Below are positions 56,515-64,000 of a DNA stretch of 64,000 nt, one piece after another. Below the pieces are notes generated by a model. The model searched no databases, had not been told where the DNA came from, and was given only the letters and a program-made list of their open reading frames with translations. Within the stretch, counting starts at the first letter, position 1. Every line of letters starts with the position of its first letter. The stretch covers positions 541,982 to 605,981 of the forward strand of contig MEHQ01001493.1 in the NCBI GenBank assembly GCA_008828725.1, written 5' to 3'. This stretch comes from Saccharina japonica (taxonomy: Eukaryota > Sar > Phaeophyceae > Laminariales > Laminariaceae). The position numbers and the translations under genes are program-made.

Positions 56515-57307
56515 GGCCGTTTCCTATGCGGTTCGATTTCGAGCTTCAGATTTGTATTTTTCGATCTCAAAAACGAAAGCACCGTCCTATGCAGTCCGAT
56601 TGTGCAAAATCTGACCGGATTTTTTTCGATTTGAGAATCTGATGACCCAAGTCGTCGGATTTTGGGACTTGGGTCATCAGATTTTCAAATCGAAAAATGG
56701 CATGGTCTCTAAATTCAAGATGTTATCCACGCTAGCTAATCCACGCAGCAAAGCAAGCAGCAACAGCAGCAGCAGCACGATCGATGCCTTGGATGGCGAC
56801 ACAGCGACGTTGCTTCGCGCCCGACGCGCAGCCGGCAATCGGTGCGTCTCTCCGTCGCCAAACTACAGCCGGCTGGCGCGGGCTCGGGCCTAGAGACGAA
56901 GGCAAGCGCACTCGGCGCGCGCCTCTCTGTACTCGTAGACTTTACAGCAGGAGCAGCAGCAGCAGCAGCAGTACAGTCAGTCAACGTTCGGATGCTTCGT
57001 TGTGTCAAAATACAAAATACCAAGACAGGTCGACTCGAGCGCACTCGGCGCGTCGCCGCCAGTCCAGAGGCAGCCAGCGTGGCTTCGGACGCTTGGTTTC
57101 TACGCCCGGTACAGCGCACTCGGCGCGTCTCTTCGCGGCGCCATACCACAACAGCAGTTGGTCTCGCCGTTTGCTCAAATATCTGCATGTACAACAAATC
57201 CGTGTTTTCTCGCATAAGAAGACTGTTTCTATTTTCGAACTAGGTCGCTGAAAAATCGATCGGACCATAATCTGAAGCTCAAAAATCGAACCGCATAGGA
57301 AACGGCC
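56515..57307. mobile_element. PIF/Harbinger-type non-autonomous element, 793 bp
   Basis: Near-perfect inverted ends of ~40 bp start GGCCGTTTCCTATGCGG. The 3-bp target duplication is TAA (56512-56514 and 57308-57310). A 3-bp T-A-rich duplication and GGCC-type ends fit PIF/Harbinger elements. Inside are a second inverted pair (GATGACCCAAGTC, about 56641-56690), CAGCAG repeats and segments such as 'GCGCACTCGGCGCG' repeated three times. No transposase frame was recognised. Confidence 0.85.
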
Positions 57308-57602
57308 TAAATGTTAAAATTCCAGTTCGCAATCTCATTTCCTAGTCTCAGTCTCAGAAATACATCATCACCACCAGTCGTTTTTGTTTTTCACCGAATA
57401 ATCTCAGTTCTCAGGATAATAAGGCGTACCTGGTACCTGGTAAGATTTACGACAATGTGATGGCTCTCGCTCGTGTTTTGATATATGATACCTACATACG
57501 TACAGAACCAAGGCAATGCCAAGTGTTGCAGGAAGAAGGAGATACAGACAGGCTGAAAAGTGTTGATGCTCAGTTCGCAACCTCGTCTGTTTTTCAGTCT
57601 CA

Positions 57603-58437
57603 GGCCATCTCTTACGGATAGGTTCTGAAAACTGAATTGAACGTTTTCAGTTTTCAAAACCGATTGTCTATCTTACGGGGTTGAAAGTGGGCCCATTTCC
57701 GATCAAAAATTTCAATTATCACTTTTAAGTCGGCCTCCACTCGGAAATGGGGCCCCATTTCCGATCGAGATCACGATTGAAACTCGCGATTGGATTTGGA
57801 ATGTGATGGGTTTCCACACATCGTTGGAGGCAACACGCGTTCAAATGTACCGCAAACAGCAGTTGAGTACAAGCCGCGTCTGTCTGCCAAGAAAGCAACA
57901 CCAAAGATGTGTACTGCTGCTACTGCTGCTTGCTGTGCCACGCTCCCCACCCGCGCGTGCCTCAGACATCACCACAATGCGATGGGATCGGATTGTGATG
58001 GTGTCGGCCACGAAAGCCTTTCAACTGCCCTTGCAGCTGCGACCTATAGGCTGCGACTAACGAGGAACACAGACAGGGAGGAGGAAAACACAAGTAATAC
58101 CGACACCCCTCCGTCGTGTTTTCCGTTGTCCTGGTCACCGTCGGGTACAATGCTTCTGCGCTGCGTGCTCCGGTGCAACGAACACCTCGACCACCCGTAG
58201 TCCAGGGCGGCAGCGAAATAGTTCGGAGGCGCTTTCGCGTACGAGTATATACGAGTACGAATAGTACCGTCTTCCTCGTACTGCTGCTGTACACTTTTTG
58301 TCACAACTTGCTGCCCAGAAATCATTCTCAATTCTTGGGTCATGATAAGATAGCCAACTGAAAATTTCTCAATTGGTTTTGACCCTTGACAAAAACGTTC
58401 ATTTTCAGTTTTCAGAACCCATCCGTAAGAGATGGCC
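57603..58437. mobile_element. Second PIF/Harbinger-type non-autonomous element, 835 bp
   Basis: Inverted ends of >60 bp start GGCCATCTCTTACGGAT, continuing with GGTTCTGAAAACTGAA and AACGTTTT. The 3-bp target duplication is TCA (57600-57602 and 58438-58440). The ends share GGCC and general layout with the element at 56515, but not the sequence, so it is a separate family. Interior ORFs (57790-58200) show no transposase. Confidence 0.85.
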
Positions 58438-58610
58438 TCAGTCTTAGAAATGAACCATGGGCTCAGTTTTGGTGTGTGCAACGGACCCTGATACAACCCG
58501 TAAGTACGCGCGATCGAAGTATTACACTCAGCTACGTAGCAAAGATGAGTTTCGACGAAATCCTCGATCTCACAGCTGTCGTTTTTTTTTTAAATCTATA
58601 CAAGGGCTCC

Positions 58611-58642
58611 GCATGGGTGCCGGCATTCGCCGGCACCCATGC
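58611..58642. repeat. Perfect 14-bp hairpin
   Basis: GCATGGGTGCCGGC, loop ATTC, then GCCGGCACCCATGC. A decayed version lies at ~56316-56346 at the same place in array unit 1. Confidence 0.8.
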
Positions 58643-59254
58643 TTCGGATAGGGCAATTTACCTGGCACATCAGTTATTTCGTACCATCCTTAATATTTAC
58701 GACAATGTGATGGCGCTCGGTCGTGATTCGATATCTGACGTGCAGAATCAAGGTAATGCCAAGTGTTGCAGGAAGAAGGGAATGCTGCGTGTTGAAATAT
58801 TCAGTTCGCAACCTCATTTCTCAGTCTCAACAGTAGTAGTCAGTCTCAGAAATGTGATCAGTCGCTTTTGGTGTTCCGTGGATAGTCTCAGTTTTCAGGA
58901 TAGTTTGTGAGATTTACGACAACAATGTGATGGCGATCGCTCGTGTTTTGATATTTGACACATACTACGTACAGAGTCAAGGCAATGCCAAGTGTCGCAG
59001 GAAGGAGGAAACGCTAACTGTGTTGATACTCAGTTCGCAACTTCATTTCTCAGTTTCTGTCAGAAATGCACCAGTCGCGGTCCCGGTGTCGGGCTCAGTT
59101 TTGGTCGTGCGGCGAAAACACATCGTGCCGAGCAAGCGGTTGCGCGTGGATGTAGTCGAGATATTTCAAAGCTGGCGGCAACGGGAAGGGGGTCTCAATC
59201 CTTCTCTGACTCTCGTGTCGGAGCAGACTACTCGTATCTACAGCACTATACACA

Positions 59255-59325
59255 GGCAGCAAGCTTATTTCGTGATTGTTTCTTGGAGATCCGAAATATA
59301 GCGAGGTTCTACGTACGTTCTTCTC
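59255..59325 (+). repeat. Inverted partner of the 61.0-kb duplication edge
   Basis: 'TTTCTTGGAGATCCGAAATA' and CGAGGTTCTACGTACGTTCTTCT match the reverse complement of about 60997-61050. The stretch 59326-59595 has no supported gene. Confidence 0.65.
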
Positions 59326-59595
59326 AGTGCTACAGACCAGCTGCTCGTTACATCGTACGTACAAAACAGCAGTACTTTGTACCTGGTACTACGCTGTTGT
59401 TCTACGTACAAACTCATATTTCTACCCTGAAAAGAAGGGAGCTACAGCATCAGTACCAAGGCAGTATGAATCCACCCGAGAAAAAATCGGCTAAACTTTT
59501 TGTTGTCGTATTATTGTGCTACTACTGTTCTACGGTAGTACTGACTGTACAAAGACTGCCGTGCTTGCTGCTGTAGTATCGTACTCGTATCCCGA

Positions 59596-60060
59596 CGAAG
59601 CAAGGCCGAAGGGGTGGAAGGAACTGAAGCTCGCTCATGGAGGTAGTTGGGAGTAGGTAGTCCCATTTGCGAGACCGAGCTATCGAAGCTCGCGACCGAC
59701 AAAAAAGCCCAAGATCCTGGAACAAATAAATACAGGTAAAGAGTACGAGTATCTCCAATAAACAACCACAAAATGATCTTCTGCCTCGAAGAAACAACCT
59801 CGACGCCCCGCAAATAGCCTTCCTGCCTCGAAGAAAAAGTGTCGATGTCCCGCCGTCTCGAAAGAGCCGACGGATTGAAGGCCGCCGCGCTCGGCGGCGA
59901 CGCGCGACTTCGAGAGAGCGCGAGCGGGAACAGGCCCGTCGGAGGCCGGAGAAGGCGACCCGCGAGAGAACGGACGAGAAAGCGCGGGCGAGGCGCCGAG
60001 AGCTGACGCGTTTCCATTTCGGTCTGAAGCCCAGACGATAGGAGGGACTTCGGCCATTTC
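59596..60060 (-). repeat. Diverged ~0.5-kb duplication, copy 1
   Basis: Direct repeat of 60805-61325. On the minus strand both encode related low-complexity protein ('VGSFETAGHRHFFFEAGRLF' here). Reading frames are open in both copies over the shared segment, but there are no convincing ends or splice sites, so I list it as a repeat. Confidence 0.65.
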
Positions 60061-60804
60061 CAAAATCACGAGAGGCATCGATGCTCATTCTATTTATATC
60101 TATATATTACTGCCAATACGCGCAGTACCTCCAGTTTTGCACACCAAAAATATCATGCATGTAGACTATATACTGGTACGTACGTATGATATGATATTAT
60201 TATAATCGTGTAAGATCGTTGTCAACAGCGGGTAGGAACACATAAATAATGAGTACGACCACAGGGAATATTCAATAATCAGATCTGAGACAAAAAAAAC
60301 GAAAAAAAATATACTTCGTATATAAAGTGTGGACGTGGGAATCGAGCTCAGGCGATTCAATCTGTAGTCGGTCGTTGATCACCTCACCTAAAATATCATT
60401 TTGCAATTTGAAGGCCTGATTTACTTCTACTATACCTTGTACAGCAGTGATAATTCGCCCGAGAAAAATATTGCTCGTAGCTATGTATTAAACCGAGTTT
60501 TTTGCTTGTCCAAACTGCTACGCTGCTGCTTGCTGCTGTAGTTCCTGTACCTACATGTACGGTGGATACTATTAATACTACTGCTGTACAGTAGTAGTAC
60601 TACAGCAGTACTATATACGACCAGGTACTATTAATACTACTGTGCTGCTGTTGTAGTACACAGAGTACAGCAGCAGTAATGATCGCGTCGCGAAAAGCTA
60701 GCTATGAATGCACCCAACCCGCGGAAACTGAAAGATCCCCAGTATTATTATTCAACCGAAATGATTGTTATCGTATTGTACTTGTGTCCTCACTCGTATT
60801 CCCA
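60061..60804. other. Non-coding, TACTGCTGTA-rich stretch
   Basis: Dense ACAGCAGTA/TACTGCTGT words (about 60520-60680) form several short inverted repeats, for example ACTGCTGTACAGTAGTAGT. No gene is supported. Confidence 0.5.
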
Positions 60805-61325
60805 CGAGGTAAGGCGAAGGAGATGGAAGGGGCTAAAGACGACCTGCCCAGGGAGGTAGTCGAGAGTAAGCGGTCACTTTCGCGAGACCGAGCTATCAAA
60901 GAAAAGAGCTACGACGTATGTATGTATATCGAAGCTCCCGGCAAGTAAAAAAACGAGATGCTGGAACCAAACACCAAACAGATCCACAGAAGAAGAACGT
61001 ACGTATGATAGAACCTCGCTATATCTCGGATCTCCAAGAAACTACCACGAAATAATCTTGCTGCCTCAGAGAAACACCCTCGACGTCCCGCACAGAACCT
61101 TTCTGCCTCGAAGAAAAAGTCTCGATGTCCCGCCGTCTCGTAAGAGCCCACGGATTGAAAGTCGCCGCGCTCGGCGGCGGCGCTTGACCCGAGAGTGCGA
61201 ACGGGCGGAAAGTGACGGGCGGAGGCTGAGGGACGCGACCCTCGAGAAGAGCGGGCGAGAAAGCCAACGCGAGGCCGTCGAAACGGGTCCCGAGTGTAAC
61301 TCCGGTCTGAAGCGAAGTCAAGCTC
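60805..61325 (-). repeat. Diverged ~0.5-kb duplication, copy 2
   Basis: The minus-strand frame 60909-61361 reads 'VGSYETAGHRDFFFEAERFC', 'AGRRGCFSEAARLFRGSF' and 'LEIRDIARF'. The unit FFEAxRLFAGRRG is itself repeated, giving short tandem repeats. A multicopy family of low-complexity ORFs is likely. Confidence 0.65.
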
Positions 61326-64000
61326 CAGGAGGCCCGAAGGGTCGAGAGCGGTCGGACTCAAAAAAAATATATAAATCTATATATGTTAGTTCGCTTATCA
61401 CATATGCACATCCTTAGGTCTGCGGATATCTCCCGCCTCTGACCGCCTCTCCGCGCGGTTTCTTCGCTGAGGCGTGCCCCCGCCTCGCCTGCAACCGCCG
61501 GCTTAGCCGATCCGCCCGCTCGGCGCCGTAGCGTCCGCACGAGGCCTTGACGTCGAGATCTACGACGAGATCTCCGAAAAATCGTGCCCTGTGAGCGTTT
61601 GGGCACATTGCCCACCGACAACGCCTATGTCTTCGCGTGTTTTTTTCACGTACGTGTTCTCTGACCTCCGACCCGTGGGGGGGGTCGGCTTCCCGGCCGC
61701 CGTCAAAATGGTGGAGGCCTGCGCGGGAGGCTGTGTGCTCAGATCTGAGACGCCCCGAGAACACATACATGCCACCCAGGCTTTGTCGAGAACTGCCATC
61801 AATATTTTTTTTGCCGAGAGAGAGCTCCTGCTGCTGCACGTATACGTGTACGTATGTCGTATGTATTTATGTAGTCTACAGCAAGTAGCACGTGTGATAT
61901 GGAGAGTAGCAGCTCATGCACTGTCAATGTTGTTGCGGAGCTCCTACGATTTGTACAGCAGCAGCTGTGGTCGCACCTTTTTAGCGGACTACGCGCTGCA
62001 TGCTGCATGCTGTTGAGGGTTTCAACGTAAAAAAATGGCATTGGCAAACGGGGATGGGGAAACACGATTTTTTTGTCGTTTTTCACCGTTTTTGTTTTTT
62101 GTTCTCCTGGCGTATAGGAGGCGCGTAGATGTATACGAGTACGTGCATCGGGTATATATCGAAAACACGTATGTATCAGTACTACTACTGCTGTACTGCA
62201 ACAGTCTACCACGAGCTGTGAGCAGTTCAAAGTATGTGGGTTGGATATGTATGACCACTATCAAAGATACACGCATGTATCAGTTGCTGTTGCTGTTGTC
62301 GTCGTTGTTCGCCTGCTTCGAATTTCGAAGATGTGTAGGTGTGTAGGCCCACACCGTTTACAGCATACAATGCGCATATGTGTCAGGTTTGTGACCAAGA
62401 TACATACGAGCACACACGTATATGAGTACAGCAGCAGCAGCAGTATCACATGTATTACGAGTACGGTTGCCACTCTCCGTAGGCAGTGTGCAGAGCGCTC
62501 TCAACTCTTGGCAGTACGTCTGATTTCCATCCTTCGACGCAACACTGCTGCTAACTAACAACGTATATAACTCTTGGCATTACGTCTGACCCCCGTCCTT
62601 CGCTACGTACAATGCTGCTAGCATTCCGGCATCACGCAAGGCTGCGACCGGCGGCCGTCGAGGCCGCCGGCGAAGCCCCTTGTATATATATATATTTTGG
62701 TCCAGTGCAGCTCAGGTCCATGATGTACGTACGCAACGGTTTTAGCAGTATCATACGCTCAAAAACAGCTGTATTATACCTGGTATAAAATATCCATAAT
62801 GTATATATATACCCTCGGCAGTTCTTTCTTCACACACTCGTATCGTATACTCGTAGTACACGTCTACGAGTACGTAGCCCCATTCCTTTCCTCCAGCCCA
62901 GATCTCGCAGGAGCTTCTACAGCAGTACTCTCGGCGGCACTCTGAACAAGCCGTGATCACAGGCATTTATTTACTACTGGTACTGTGTATCGTACAGTAG
63001 GTGTCGACAGTACCTTCTCGTGTACTTGTCTTGGCTTTTATGGCGCGTTGGGTTCAGCATTGCCACAACCGATCGACTTTCATCGCAATTTGCTCAATCA
63101 TGCTCTCGCGCTTTCCGCGCCGGAGGCAGACCGCAAATGCCTTGTGGGCCAGTGTGGGCATGTGTTAAAGAGATTTTTTTTACTCAAGCTCATGGTATAT
63201 GTATATATACAAGGTTCCCCTCCGGGACGTGCCTAGGGGAGTGGCGCGAGGACGAATCGAAAACCTACTACAACAGCATGCGATATTGCATCATACGCAT
63301 ATCATATTGTATTCAATTCGTAGTACATAAATACGACGCTATCAAATATCTGGTGCTACTACTGTTAGGGGCGCCAGTGAAGCTTATTCCGCCGCAATAT
63401 CATGTCTCGTCTTTTCGTATCGATCAAAACAACCATAGCAAAAACAAAAAAAAAACGGAAATCGCATTTTCTTGAATATCTTGGATAAACACTACACACA
63501 GGCTGGACTTTGATCGCCGGTTACTCCGGATGGTCGTGGAGTTTTCTCTCAATACTTCGCGGCCATGGCTGCAGGGTCGCCGTGGTTGTATTCGTTCATC
63601 ACGTCAAAAACATATTCAGAATTGAAAGAGAAATGGCCGAAAAAGACTATATTTTTCATATGTTCTTGCGCGGAATGATTTGCCTCCTTTACTTCAACAC
63701 TCTGATAGCTTAATACATGCTTTAGGTTATAGGCTATCTATCAAAGCAAACCGCATCAAAATCGGCGTTGTTGCTGAGGAAAAACCCACGCTCAAAAAAG
63801 GCCACTTTACGAGTAGTGTGTTTTGGTTGTATATGTTACGCTTCTTTCACAAATATAAAAACAACCCTCAACTATTTTTTCGGGTCTCCCCAGCAGTAAT
63901 TGGTTTATCATATTATTCCCTACCACTGTGTACCTAAAAATAAAGACCGTTTTCATATTTATATTCAGTCCAAAAGGTCGTTATATTTTCGGACAAATAT
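61326..64000. other. Non-coding right edge of the window
   Basis: It contains CG-rich hairpins (GGCGGCC-GTCGA-GGCCGCC near 62651), CAGCAG/TACTGCTG words and a ~58-bp match to the SINE body (63058-63117, compared with 12050-12110). The final 600 bp are A/T-rich. No gene is supported; the last VPS25 exon was sought here and not found. Confidence 0.45.
63058..63117 (-). repeat. SINE-body fragment
   Basis: 'CGATCGACTTTCATCGCAAT', TTGCT, 'ATGCTCTCGCGCTTTC' match the minus-strand SINE at 11930-12228 at roughly 80%. There are no A/B boxes or tail, so it is an old fragment. Confidence 0.5.

Larger units (their letters stand above)
56308..59110 (+). repeat. Array of four diverged units, interrupted by two DNA elements
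   Basis: Each unit runs through TTTACGACAA(T)GTGATGGC, 'CGCTCGTGTTTTGATAT', 'CAAGGCAATGCCAAGTGTTG' and 'CAGTTCGCAACCTCATTTC'. Copies start near 56308, 57410, 58600 and 58905. Units 1 and 3 begin with GCTCCGCATGGGTG and a hairpin. Units 1 and 2 are split by the elements at 56515-57307 and 57603-58437. The array lies directly after VPS25 exon 2, probably within its intron or 3' flank. Confidence 0.8.

Noticed and set aside
56784-57251. Long plus-strand ORF as a gene
   Set aside because: It lies wholly within the Harbinger-type element and its composition follows CAG and GC repeats.
62985-63236. Missing last exon of VPS25 (DFHRNLLNHALALSAP...)
   Set aside because: It loosely recalls FHGL...LL.AL, but the same DNA matches the SINE body, and no good acceptor and frame give a convincing C-terminus.

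Overview
The window looks like nuclear DNA of a repeat-rich eukaryotic alga. It has spliced genes with GT-AG boundaries, long gene-poor stretches, CAG/CTG-rich polyglutamine coding, tRNA-derived SINEs with poly(A) tails, a tyrosine-recombinase retrotransposon and several families of inverted-repeat elements. A short signal-peptide-like start followed by an AAFVP motif (about 53.55 kb) and a Crinkler/RHS-type NTPase gene (about 43-44 kb) point to a stramenopile with a secondary plastid, possibly a brown alga. That placement is inference, not proof.

Layout. 0-1.8 kb: satellite-like units of about 260-320 bp, one copy inverted. 1.8-9.6 kb: a fossil gag fragment, then a nearly complete DIRS-order element (polyQ Gag, RT, RNase H, tyrosine recombinase) between 226-bp direct repeats. 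9.6-12.6 kb: one possible exon, a 256-bp inverted-repeat element and a reversed SINE. 12.6-19.3 kb: a foldback-like structure whose arms carry arrays of the palindrome ACTC(C/G)GAGT, with a third gag fossil in the loop. 19.3-25.3 kb: an unrecognised polyQ coiled-coil/proline-rich coding region and a hairpin-studded inverted-repeat element. 25.3-26.3 kb: a third array copy split by a 670-bp Mutator-type non-autonomous element with a 9-bp target duplication. 26.3-41.5 kb: two interleaved segmental duplications carrying two copies of a gag-only LTR element on the minus strand, each followed by a SINE; one junction shows 8 bp of microhomology. 41.7-44.3 kb: a tandem repeat, a small ORF and the Crinkler/RHS-type gene. 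44.6-47.7 kb: a roughly 0.65-kb repeat in three copies. 47.7-53 kb: mostly non-coding, with G-rich tracts. 53.1-53.6 kb: a minus-strand presequence plus coiled-coil gene. 55.58-56.24 kb: the best host gene, ESCRT-II subunit VPS25 (two exons seen, last part missing). 56.3-59.1 kb: a repeat array with two PIF/Harbinger-type non-autonomous elements inserted in it. 59.6-64 kb: a diverged duplication and non-coding DNA.

Only VPS25 can be named with high confidence among the host genes. The Crinkler/RHS-type gene and the presequence gene are recognisable by motif. Most of the window is transposable-element archaeology. The strongest observations are the nested insertions with clean target duplications, the microhomology junction, the palindrome-array foldback structure and the gag-only LTR family.
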